Source of the DNA: Aspidapion aeneum
Taxonomy: Eukaryota > Arthropoda > Insecta > Coleoptera > Brentidae
DNA length: 64,000 bases
Reading direction: 5' to 3'
Assembly: GCA_963576565.1 (NCBI GenBank)
Contig: OY755038.1
Span: 13,097,756-13,161,755, forward strand
The notes below the pieces were generated by a model. That model was not told the origin of the DNA. It searched no databases and was given only the letters and a program-made list of their open reading frames with translations. The position numbers were made by a program, and so were the translations under genes. Shown piece by piece: positions 25,401 through 29,505 of the stretch; within the stretch, counting starts at the first letter, position 1, and each line of letters starts with the position of its first letter.

Positions 25401-28400
25401 AAAAATATTGGTTTAGTTTGCTTTGGTTCGGTTCGGTTAGATCTGATTAGGTTTCGTTAGGTTAGGTTTTTGAAACTTTCTATTTTCATGTGGTTAGAAT
25501 CATTCAAGTGAAAATCACCCTGTACATCGATTCTAATACATGAGGTAAATAATATTGGTAGATCTACGCATGCGAAGCCAGGGATTGGAAGTGGACTTGG
25601 TAGCGCTAGCGTCTTGTAAAACGAAGGAGTAATACGAAACATTTCCATTCTAAACTTGTTTATAACAAGAAAAACCACAAACAAAGTATTAAAACTGCAA
25701 ATAAAGTTTTTCTTTAGACAAACATCTTCCCCTAATGAATATCACGATTTTAATAGTCTTGCACCCCAAACGACAGATAACCGCACCGTCGTCGGCGTCG
25801 ACTAAAACCAGTACCAAAAATGCTATTTCGAACTGTCAAATATTGTTAAAGTTGTCACTGTCGGTGAAGTTATCGGGCCTAAATTTGGCACGACCAAAAG
25901 TTATCTATAAGCAGCATATCTGTCATCTTACTGCAGAATATAACTGTTACTTTTTCGATTCTATAAGTGACTAGTTAAAACTAAACTGTAGCTAAATCTG
26001 TTTAAAGTAAAACGCATCGCGGCCACCAGTCAAAAAAATCACAGAAATCTATAATATTTAAAGACTGTCATAAAGAGTAAAATTTTACGCTCGTCATAAA
26101 ATTTCTTGTCAATAAGTGATCAAAGTGACATAAAAAAATTTCAATTTAAAATTATTCATTGTTTAATGCTGCCAGTTATTTTTTGTTTTTATTTGAATTT
26201 TTGGGAAAACCTAACCTTAAATTTTGTTTTGATATTTTTGGGCTCTTTAGCGAAACCTTTAAAAAAGAAACTCCTTGTTTGGGAAAATTCCGATCAGGTG
26301 ATAATTTTTCTTTTTGTTGAAAGTTATTTTCTCTTTAAACACCTGATCATTTTGGCAAAAATCATACGCGCTTTGCACATGCTGGGAGTTTTGAAGCGCC
26401 CCCCTGTATTTGTCATGGGAATGAAAAACCACTTCCGAAAAGACACTGAAAGAAGTCACACGTGTTTTAAGATTAAGACCAAAATTCCATCCACAAGAAA
26501 GTCCGCGGCGCCGCGAGTGAAACTGTGGAACTGCTGTTAAATAAAAGAAGGTAAGCTTCTAGCGTGATGCCGATTTTTTTCCTTTGTTTTAGTTCAATAA
26601 ACGTCTGTTTTCCCAGACGGGGTGAATTTAACTTTGGGGTAATTTTTTTGTGAAATCTCTAGTCTTCACCCCTTCAGGCACTCAGTTGTCTAGTCATAAA
26701 ATTCAATCATTCATAAAGTTTTAAGGTAGGAGCCTCAAAAGAACATCTGATAAAATCGACCAGCTTAGTAATGGTATTAACCACTGGCGTCGGGGGGAGG
26801 TTCATGTTACCAGACAGTTGGGAAATGTAGGGTGAGTGAGTGATCTTTTATTTATATACATGTTCTGCCAACTTTATATAAAGCTAACAAAAAACGTTTT
26901 TTAAACAGGTGTTTTTGTTTTTGCAACTTATTTACGAATAATTAACAGAAACCTATGAACAGTAACTAACTAAAACAACTGTTGTTCTGCTGACTTTATA
27001 TACATCTATTTTTAATTTATGTACCTTAAATTAATTTCTCCTTCTATGAGGGGTACCCTGGTTAGGCCACGACGATCTAGGCTGATTCGGTAAGGATGTC
27101 TTTCTTTTTCATTTTGTGTGCGTGATACGAGAATGTTTCCATCAGCATTGGCCTGAAAAAGTGTAAAGAAAAAACTTTTTTAAATAAATACCTATTTATA
27201 GCTAGGAAGTCTAATCTGGATTTAGGTATATAGAAAATTTTGTTTTTGATTTTCGTAGTCAATGGGTTCTTATTTAAGAATTCGGTTAATGTCACTCTGA
27301 CACCCATGAGTATTTTGAAATATTCAAGATGGCGCCTGATTAAAGATAAAAAAATTAAAAAGTTTTTAAAAACATAAAACCAATAATAGCTACTATGGTC
27401 CTATTTAACATACCAAAAGCTCCGACACCTCTCTCTTCAGGAACATTGTGAAAAAGACGCCGCCATCTTGGATTTTTGACTATTTTGTCCTTTATCAGTC
27501 TTTTAATTGAAAATTATTGACTTTTTGAGAATATATGTCCAAAGAAAATTTAAAGCCCTTGAAAAGACGCATCAAATGAAATATTTTCAAGGTACATACC
27601 CCTACCTTCCCAACATCCACATTTCAATCAAAGTAAATACACCAAGATTTTTAAATTTAACAAATTTTCTCAGGAACAAAGACTTTTGGGAAGACAATAA
27701 AATGTTCATTTAAAATGTGTATCATTCAGTGCAGTTTAGATTGTGGGTAACGCTTCATAGGCGTTCGTAAATTACAATCATATTTAAAGAATATATGTTT
27801 TTTGCGGTTCTCGGTTTCTGCAGTATTTCTTCGCTGACTCTACTCTGCTTGTACAAAATGGTTAACTCATCTTTTACTTTTAACTAATTCACTTTAATTT
27901 TAACTTTTTAAGATTTTTCACTTTTGACTGCAACTTTAATACTGATCTGATATAATTCGAGAAATCAAATTTAGATGATCAATATCCTGTTTATCCCTCT
28001 ACCTCTGACGACGACATAATTGCGAAACCTAGTCAATGTCTTTTCAAGCTAATTTTCTCAATCAAGGTCCATATATGGTTATATTTTGTTCTGATGCTAT
28101 GAAGATATAGTTTGAGCTATCGATCTAGCCAGTTTTTCTAAATATAGACTTAATATGAACAAAATGAAACAAAAAGACCAGGACCAGAAATTATGTAAAA
28201 AACGGGGATTTTTTTAACTCTCTTTTGGGTCAATTAATTTATTTCATTTGTAATTTGTGCTCGATGGAATCGGAAATGTACTCTCAAGTGAAAAACAAGT
28301 GATATAGAGTTCAATCAACTTTTTTATTTTTGTTTTAAATATTACTTGTTCATCATTGACTTGTTTCTCAATACTTTTTTGTTATTTTTAATTTATTATT

Positions 28401-29174
28401 TAAAATTTTGGTTTTTTATTATTTTATTTTAAAAATAATATTTTATTTATTTTTATTTATTGTTGTAATTTTTTTATTTTCTTGCTTCAATCATATTTGT
28501 ATATTTTCTGCCAGTTTTGGAATATGTTTTTATTATTTTTAATTTGGGTTTTAATGCATATTATTTTTTTTTCTTAAAAAATAATACTTAATTATTTTTG
28601 ATTTACTTTTCACCTTGTTAAATTTTATTATTAACTATCAAACCCTGACCTTAACAATAGCATACAAAATATTTTTTAAAGATGCATAATATTATAATAA
28701 CTAACTACTTTGCTTCAGTGGTACACCCTGTAGGAATTTACCTGTAAAGCAGCAAATTCAAAGGTATCAACATCCTGAACCTTTTGTAGGCTGGTAGGAT
28801 TTAGGGTGCTATGGGAGCGAACATACAGGCTCCTTCTGTCTCCTTGAGGAAGTGCTGGAGCAATTTTTAGTAGGTTTTTCTCTGTTTGCTGAGAAACAAT
28901 TGGTTTCTCAGAAATGTTTCTGGGCTCATGCTGTTCTATGCTCTTGTGGTGTAGGAGCTTTATGGCTTTCTTCTTTTCCTTTTTTTGTATAAGTATAAAC
29001 TAGGCATTAATTTATGGCAAGGTTAAGTCTGGATAAGCAAGACAAATATTATAAAACAAGCTTTAGGAAGCAAAAAAAGGTATTTAAAAAAATCTATAGG
29101 TAATACACCAAACCTAAAAACTTAATCAGTTCAAAACTTACGATAATTGTAGCAGCACTGCTACTAGTGGGCAT
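4442..29174 (-). CDS. Lrrc49: Leucine-rich repeat protein, LRRC49-type (5' five exons)
   Basis: Five exons are supported by matching splice sites and phases: 29142-29174 (start ATG, MPTSSS), 28742-28999, 27025-27152, 6682-6843 and 4442-4720. The gene continues past 4442. The N-terminal part is low complexity. Exon 3 carries RISLDRRGLTRVPLIEGE, which leads straight into leucine-rich repeats in exons 4 and 5 (LLSLQHNLVSDLEAL, FPTLVFLDMYDNQLQ, LRVLLMGKNR, LEVLDLHGN, LKVLNLAGNQIR, LQELNLRRNRLKK, LTKLFVSNNDIQ). This order and the SDS22-like repeats match LRRC49, in vertebrates a subunit of the tubulin polyglutamylase complex that helps place the enzyme on centriolar and ciliary microtubules. Exons 3 and 4 are separated by an intron of about 20 kb filled with nested transposons. 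The gene is head-to-head with mRpL54. The C-terminal exons were not found, so length cannot be compared. Confidence 0.8.
4780..5400 (-). pseudogene. Penelope-like element remnant
   Basis: On the minus strand, 5180-5283 reads LALPFLDVLVKRLDRN then IQTTVYRKATKFS, which is the typical end of a Penelope-like reverse transcriptase. Further along, 4800-4855 reads CVKSYVGETKRPLQ, resembling the GIY-YIG endonuclease core (the SY-x-GET-x-RPL pattern). Many stops and shifts lie between them, so the copy is dead. A stretch at 5359-5394 (ATTTTATTTCTACT, then CATTGTCTACGAG) recurs beside the other Penelope remnant near 46640 and again at 52535, so it is likely the family's 3' end. The remnant lies in intron 4 of the LRRC49-like gene. 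Confidence 0.65.
5401..6390. other. Intron sequence, nothing recognised
   Basis: AT-rich intron DNA of the LRRC49-like gene. A 103-codon open frame at 5997-6308 (minus) has no recognisable domain and lies in intron, so I do not call it. Confidence 0.4.
6391..6545. mobile_element. 155-bp MITE
   Basis: It begins TCATGGGCGTAGTCA and ends with the exact reverse complement, a 15-bp terminal inverted repeat. The interior repeats GGTGGGGC-type motifs around AT-rich sequence. No clear target duplication is seen. It sits in the intron between LRRC49 exons 5 and 4. Confidence 0.6.
6844..7367. other. Start of the large LRRC49 intron, no gene
   Basis: The stretch 6895-7200 is GC-richer than its surroundings and holds a 63-codon frame with no recognisable domain. 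The run GGGGATAATGGGGTAATAAG at about 7198 resembles part of the outer inverted arm described next, so it may be a damaged copy of the same repeat. Confidence 0.35.
7368..7672. repeat. Left inverted arm of the outermost nested element
   Basis: Reverse-complementing this arm gives a diverged copy of 24743-25725 once the foldback insert in the latter is skipped. Matched landmarks include GGCAAGTTCC with AATATTAAATGGCATCTAA, CATCGCAATGGGGCAATAA, AGAATGGAAATGTTTC, and TTTGTCTGAAGGAAACACTT at the outer end. The two arms enclose an RTE fragment, a second LINE and the endogenous retrovirus, so they are the oldest layer. This is probably a decayed DNA transposon with long inverted ends. Confidence 0.6.
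7823..8283 (+). pseudogene. RTE-clade LINE reverse transcriptase fragment, left part
   Basis: The plus strand encodes YIAFIDFEKAFDSI, then after a stop GVRQGDTISPKLFNQALQ, KLDWEEIGIKVNGQYLNHL and, in a shifted frame, NIGLSMNYTKTK. This is the order of palm-domain blocks in RTE-type reverse transcriptases. The FADD catalytic block is destroyed by deletion around 8160-8190. The matching continuation lies at 24586-24745, beyond the inserted LINE and retrovirus. It is a pseudogene. Confidence 0.7.
8284..10680 (+). pseudogene. 5'-truncated non-LTR retrotransposon (Jockey/CR1-like)
   Basis: The copy begins in the linker between endonuclease and reverse transcriptase, so the endonuclease is missing, as is usual for 5' truncation. 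The main open stretch, about 8470-9921, carries NYRPISLLSGFSKIFE, NGFRKGKSTIRAV, CLDLSKAFDSVDH, GVPQGSILGPLLY, the catalytic FADD at 9343-9354, and the thumb region. A one-base loss near 9919 ends the frame; the C-terminal part (IWNTLPPSVRRQGPEI) continues in the next frame to a stop at 10174. Another shift lies near 8460. The 3' UTR runs to AATAAAG and a short TAAAC-type tail at about 10656-10682, where the retrovirus is inserted. Clade placement by eye only. Confidence 0.8.
10679..10682. repeat. Target-site duplication AAAC, left
   Basis: AAAC directly precedes the left LTR and is repeated at 24566-24569 directly after the right LTR. A 4-bp duplication is normal for this retroelement class. 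Because the LINE tail is itself made of TAAAC units, the exact phase is slightly ambiguous. Confidence 0.8.
10683..12302 (-). repeat. 3' LTR of the endogenous retrovirus
   Basis: It is 1620 bp long and matches 22948-24565 throughout except for two one-base differences in T-runs near 12085-12150. At plus-strand positions about 11078-11222 it holds three tandem copies of a roughly 50-bp unit containing AATTAAAATGGTCAAAAC. A plus-strand 66-codon frame lies at 11454-11654. Confidence 0.93.
11454..11654 (+). other. 66-codon frame inside the LTR, antisense to the element
   Basis: The frame starts MPGYNSRNRIYRR and ends at a TAA lying inside CAGGTAAAA, a splice-donor-like site. An identical copy is in the other LTR (23719-23919), which is expected for such young LTRs and is not evidence of selection. 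In the older related LTR at 27880-28656 the start codon and frame are lost. There is no recognisable domain. It could be a leader exon of an antisense transcript or chance. Confidence 0.25.
12303..12317 (-). promoter_or_regulatory. Polypurine tract
   Basis: On the minus strand the 15 bases directly before the 3' LTR read AAAAGAAGGGAGGAA, all purine. This is the position and composition of the primer for second-strand DNA synthesis in LTR retroelements. Confidence 0.85.
12318..13648. other. Non-coding region before the 3' LTR
   Basis: About 1.3 kb of very AT-rich sequence lies between the accessory frame and the polypurine tract. Short hairpins occur (for example ATGATAGCTCTTT facing AATAGCTATCAT at 12326-12353). 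No open frame of interest is seen. Confidence 0.6.
13649..14518 (-). CDS. Accessory protein of the endogenous retrovirus, Cys-rich with PPxY
   Basis: This intact 289-codon frame lies between env and the 3' LTR, a place where simple gypsy-class elements carry nothing. The first 80 residues are helical-looking and rich in aromatic and Leu residues. Two Cys-x-Cys-x-x-Cys clusters follow (CTCALC at 83-88 and CHCQVC at 113-118, with Cys124 nearby), a likely zinc-binding unit. Residues about 130-260 are rich in Pro and acidic residues and contain PPSY at 220-223, matching the PPxY motif that binds Nedd4-type ubiquitin ligases in retroviral budding. The tail ends NSEDSGLGDI. I recognise no family. 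Expression presumably needs a spliced or subgenomic mRNA, since it is far from gag. It may be a late-budding factor, a regulator of host defence, or a transcription factor; none is shown. Confidence 0.7.
   Translation of the reverse strand: MFNMNWVMTFLFYVRTCTDIGVRELLYKLALYHVWELKSFHEQHAREELRPMVAMIHLWASIIHYEYEMLRRMANPQGMIGPCTCALCRPPVSNLFTPAQYWDVWHHISNINCHCQVCLYHMPCLNTIPFRTAPVNQPAPADRNEEPRGAAPFVADELVRPENRDEQEVPRRENMEPPNVEVPQDAQVAPLQPAPVPMVPPRNPSPPNVVPQMPQVRPRPPSYAGMAMNRFGVRIQPYNNGLRQVRRIAPRHPPAPVPQRYVIQLPDLNNPLLMRLRRSNSEDSGLGDI
14519..15442. other. Non-coding gap between env and accessory frame
   Basis: About 920 bp without an open frame of note. It separates the accessory frame from the env stop and would have to contain any splice acceptor for the accessory mRNA. 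Confidence 0.5.
15443..17545 (-). CDS. env: Envelope-type glycoprotein (env)
   Basis: This intact 700-codon frame encodes a predicted surface glycoprotein. A hydrophobic leader (residues 1 to about 22) precedes a Cys-rich ectodomain with several N-glycosylation sites (NIT at 32-34, NST at 132-134, NRS and NVS further on). A transmembrane segment lies at about 548-575, with a second hydrophobic stretch (LLASFWDTLTLFIL) soon after and a tail of about 100 residues. Conserved-looking features are the Cys-x-x-x-x-x-x-x-x-x-x-HCG-x-x-SH block around 74-90. There is no R-x-K/R-R furin site and no evident fusion peptide, so it does not resemble the baculovirus F-type env of errantiviruses. The HCG-x-x-SH block reminds me of class III-type glycoproteins of chuvirus-like negative-strand viruses captured by insect retroelements; this is recollection only. 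The tail ends with PTAP at 693-696. Confidence 0.85.
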   Translation of the reverse strand: MFILWLNTAIIMIMPQLSTALIAYDCRNPSTNITSVSLRDVGSCPDLEEGYDEKRGFVQILEKKSYQFVHVKSCLLQVTRLITHCGAFSHASIVEDGYGTFLHQVGAIECEKIHSYREYRGFGKVFSSLKPNSTTTISVTLAGTVDNKGSCEGTDYIEHSKKFKNVVVNAEVKITLRDYIAKASLEANEIKLSTGVTCPFNSGYCLDYAIGESTWETITLQSCSQYSILYEGPASFIQEKMALKQQYVVVEDRTKVFAILLKKKNYICGIELYESEHPRIQVIEKKDPQQVTPWSSKTGENPNADLILYVNTKFMYVEQSFKRSLNTMFAQTVHRRCMLHREILKNRLLLATLAPNMVATLLKNTLGYTAKMMGEALFIMRCFPIIVDIRRETNCYVELPVTAYNRSYFVSPITKILTQHGEQVDCNSIIPSTYYLENRWISFDPYPNFAHQPYQLKPDNEEKFTFSPIQNLGSGGIYTSMEIEKAQATMLFQIERPALNNILLRKISNLPVNSQGFSTLSLFDSAEMEKLADSTLRKLYGAFQILGNVSSGLIGLYVLFRLFKFIFEALLNAVALHKMNGCSIHLLASFWDTLTLFILHRQQHKQAQKTDTPEKTEDVTKTYWSNPENMEIIVGDKVQSSSSEQISTPLISQQGMLKHMLKKPVSSPYVSFQKEIHEIPPVHWSLYEKNETPTAPSIKN
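17546..17671. other. pol-env spacer
   Basis: 126 bp, AT-rich, between the pol stop and the env start. Because env is downstream of a long pol frame it is probably made from a spliced mRNA; the sequence GATTGCCTTGC lies just before the env ATG, but I cannot fix an acceptor. Confidence 0.4.
17672..21868 (-). CDS. pol: Pol polyprotein (protease, RT, RNase H, integrase)
   Basis: The intact 1398-codon frame carries every catalytic block in Ty3/gypsy order. The aspartic protease has DSGA at residues 37-40. The reverse transcriptase has its catalytic YLDD at 580-583. RNase H carries TDASG at 729-733 and the downstream EREMLAIIEAV and TDHRALKYLL blocks. Integrase has an HHCC zinc finger (H..H then RCHSCNLHK) and a D,D35E triad at D1014, D1074 and E1110. 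It is followed by a GPY/F-like module (FYNKWSGPHRI) and an acidic, low-complexity tail. The usual glycine-rich block after the second Asp reads TDMGMQF. The frame starts with an ATG overlapping the gag stop by 10 bases and lies in the -1 frame, so it could be reached by frameshift or by reinitiation. Confidence 0.95.
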   Translation of the reverse strand: MGLKNERIGIYTCTPEGTPFNSVTVKINGRICTAIVDSGAVLSLMRSHIAEGFPKRFASEQRLVDIQGNTIPTQGQVLCSITFAEDIEVPHKFFLIDAKSFGADVLIGLDFLHKYGVKIDWGNKVMYAFEREIPLCDEKQSSDFLCRRLCKQTDELAKQMVDVKKELARLTLLQEKGINQSSHVSPITENFNAETVGPGLMRFNNQMMDSSTQTTEQRKTAASENLNFSLEKKKNSKKNEGPASRPLAEKNLENNRVDRGLPVYLKEDIFIPPHSHAICSAAVRNISRVNAQELVLEPDMCIPTGLLVARVLCKRVNEVVPLHLTNITGTEMLVPRKMILARAFEVAQEEQKNTVDDYSIRQVSVEDISEILKQLSLDEVKNQDEQKVKSLILEYIDIFRAPSQKLTCTNDVTHKIITEDIPPICKRPYRVPFYRRDVMRQEIQKLLDDGVIVESQSPWSFPALLVEKKRHPGEDVQYRLCIDYRELNSITKTDYFPLPLIQETIDKLSGASLFSTMDLASGYFQIPLDSASQEKSAFSTPDNHYQFNRMSMGLKNAPATWSRMMHHIFSKIPFGHVLVYLDDIIVYSPNNVDIHVDRLRQVFQKMRDSSLKFKPTKCHFLKKETEYLGHLIRQGEFSPHPAKTEVIRNYPIPKTVREVRAFLGLCSFYRKFVHNFAKISQPLINLTKKDVPYVWTLLEQNSFNTLKNALITPPVLKYPDFSKQFILNTDASGVSIAAILTQKHTEGPKQIASEHPVSYFSRTLNAAERRYSTIEREMLAIIEAVKKFKVYLTGQHFLIFTDHRALKYLLNLKDPSSRLGKWQIQLMEYSFSIEYREGHMNKNVDSLTRLRENSPDPLPKEINVIRAEKLEDISPMPMVIWTKVELRKLQLQDEKISAIQEKLENDDPYYLDEENLLRRKRQNNERNDQIFAPLVIRPELMRMYHSSIYAAHPGQKRTQESIMQDFYWPTIRKDVENFVKRCHSCNLHKTHPQLPTKMQKMPVPTQVFSRISLDLVGPLNVTNKGNKYLLTCVDHLTRYPECIPLPDIKADTVAKAFVESIVTRFGVPDSVLTDMGMQFVGNLFTEICKLLEVKKLRTTPYRPSTNGLLERFHRTLKTMISHFVSNFMTSWDDILPYALMAYRNQINTATLETPFFLMFGRDMQLPIHLTTKDDKVRYDLDENYASEMITRMQIAHDKARENIQKSINYRCDRLNKRKTRRGFKIGDLVYLYTPAIPGVRKKLATKFYNKWSGPHRILKQTGPVNYLIKELNRRKERLVHAARLKLYQGSEQQEIIKEKEVSSENQSEEEESLIEPSRNIIQDDEQIQDRIDEFLDHQPPPGTNQELLSEESESKNSEVEELAPDNLSEEENGGQLQNNRRTRTRQIKTPVRFRDYQL
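21859..22797 (-). CDS. gag: Gag-type capsid/nucleocapsid protein
   Basis: The frame has 312 codons. The N-terminal and middle part has the Ty3/gypsy capsid pattern (LRLKFRFKAKQYL-like and LREQFIRQHVRGSAMQNF blocks). The C-terminal part has three perfect C-x2-C-x4-H-x4-C zinc knuckles: C225-C238, C247-C260 and C266-C279, which bind genomic RNA. I find no PTAP, PPxY or YPxL budding motif in it, unlike many retroviral Gags. The stop (TAA) overlaps the pol ATG as ATGGGATTAA. The start is chosen as the first ATG after the primer site, with a leader of about 150 bases. Confidence 0.92.
   Translation of the reverse strand: MSVNEEALATGAPINIQVPQQVQLGLDSIPTYDGQTSIDEFLSIVDESATLGNWTEQQKVSITRLKLRFKAKQYLDSEPILKSVGISWEELKNALREQFIRQHVRGSAMQNFVDCRQRAGETCRQFLTRLKLLANLTLTSTQASQQPVKNKLNEDIATQFSLGLLMPIKQRVLSSNPINLDKALEIAEREESIENLLRPPNRAIRTVAESGLRTRTFESSRKWNCTLCHRDGHTSKFCRAVKNDVICFKCQQKGHLMRDCKQQIVCYKCQQKGHIARFCKSTTTGNKASTSGNCNAAVPQPRGSAVEEARWD
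22926..22944 (-). promoter_or_regulatory. Primer-binding site, tRNA-Ser
   Basis: Three bases inside the 5' LTR the minus strand reads TGGCGCAGTCGGTAGGATT, complementary to a tRNA 3' end AATCCTACCGACTGCG plus CCA. That acceptor stem (partner GCAGTCG) is typical of insect serine tRNA, the primer used by the 17.6/297-type errantiviruses. The tRNA identity is from memory of the family. Confidence 0.85.
22948..24565 (-). repeat. 5' LTR of the endogenous retrovirus
   Basis: 1618 bp; it holds the same three 50-bp repeats (about 23343-23487) as the 3' LTR and should contain the promoter. No substitution against the other LTR was seen by eye, only two homopolymer-length changes. Confidence 0.93.
23719..23919 (+). 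other. Second copy of the LTR antisense 66-codon frame
   Basis: Identical to the frame at 11454-11654 and directed out of the element toward the flanking DNA on the right. If transcribed on the plus strand it would run antisense to the host LRRC49 gene. The CAG-GTAAAA donor-like site follows at 23912-23921. Confidence 0.25.
24566..24569. repeat. Target-site duplication AAAC, right
   Basis: Matches 10679-10682 at the far end of the element. Confidence 0.8.
24586..24745 (+). pseudogene. RTE-clade LINE fragment, right part
   Basis: The plus strand reads ITIRINQEKIEQAQKYI, then in a shifted frame IYLGWDKLI and KKENQNN-EMKRRVRLK. In RTE elements this block follows MNYTKTK, with which the left fragment breaks off at 8283. 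It therefore rejoins the RTE copy across the inserted LINE and retrovirus. Several shifts and stops are present. Confidence 0.6.
24743..25725. repeat. Right inverted arm of the outermost element, split by a foldback
   Basis: An inverted, diverged copy of 7368-7672. The arm is broken by the foldback element at 24943-25617: the sequence before and after that insert (GTCAAAACGAAG, then AAAACGAAGGAG) aligns continuously with the uninterrupted left arm around 7490-7515. The outer end is at about 25725 (CTTTAGACAAACATC). Confidence 0.6.
24943..25617. mobile_element. 675-bp foldback element, copy 1
   Basis: A near-complete palindrome running from ACAAGACGCTAGCGCTACC to its reverse complement. It is flanked by a perfect 9-bp duplication AAAACGAAG (24934-24942 and 25618-25626). 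The arms contain stretches of CTAACC/GAACCGAACC-type short repeats and the landmark GGGATCCTAGAGG. A second full copy is at 37106-37770 and a truncated one at 62977-63419. Duplications of 9-10 bp suggest a Mutator-like (MULE) mobiliser. No coding capacity. Confidence 0.8.
25726..27024. other. Intron sequence, nothing recognised
   Basis: The remainder of the big LRRC49 intron up to exon 3. Open frames at 25735-25974 and 26106-26540 (plus) show no domain and no splice context. A fragment at about 26850-27010 resembles the ACTAATTTACGGATAATTAA tandem repeat of the neighbouring mRpL54 intron. Confidence 0.4.
27153..27879. other. Intron between LRRC49 exons 3 and 2, left part
   Basis: No gene or clear repeat. 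Two inverted CAAGATGGCG / CGCCATCTTG motifs at about 27328 and 27461 could be the ends of a small decayed element. Confidence 0.35.
27880..28656 (-). repeat. Older, truncated LTR related to the endogenous retrovirus
   Basis: Aligned by eye with the LTR from its middle to its end. Shared blocks are TTTTTAAGATTTTTCACTTT then GGCTGCAACTTTAA-like sequence, TTAATTTATTTCATTTGTAA, TTTTCTGCCAGTTTT, and the terminal AACCCTGACCTTAACA against CCCCGACCTTTACA. About 800 bp at the start of the LTR is missing. It is strongly diverged, so the family has been in this genome for a long time. It lies between LRRC49 exons 2 and 3. Confidence 0.65.
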
Positions 29175-29505
29175 TTATATTCCATAGGGAAATTTAATGA
29201 TAAAACACTGTACACTTTCCTTTTTACTTTTTATTTCATTTTTGCTTCTTTTTCAATTTTTCCCTTTTGTTTGTTTGACATAACTGACACAGAAAAATGA
29301 TTGATTATTTATTGAGGTTAGGGGCCATTCCCATGGCAACCGATAAAGTTTTTGACCAATGAAAAAAATGGCCAAATTTTAGTAGACCACTCGCACAAAC
29401 TTGGCAATCGAAAAAAACTGTAAGCAACCAACCAATATTTGTTTAAAGCTAAATTAACCCTACTTAAAAAAATTACAAAATATTTATTTTCAAATTTGTT
29501 TTAAA
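29175..29505. promoter_or_regulatory. Shared divergent promoter of LRRC49-like and mRpL54
   Basis: Only 331 bp separate the two start codons, which point away from each other, so both promoters and 5' UTRs must lie here. No TATA box in a convincing position is seen. The interval contains CCATTCCCATGGCAACC at about 29322, a candidate X-box/RFX-like or YY1-like palindromic site, but this is inference. Confidence 0.6.

Noticed and set aside
26106..26540. 144-codon plus-strand frame in the LRRC49 intron
   Set aside because: Hydrophobic translation of AT-rich DNA, with no domain and no supporting context.
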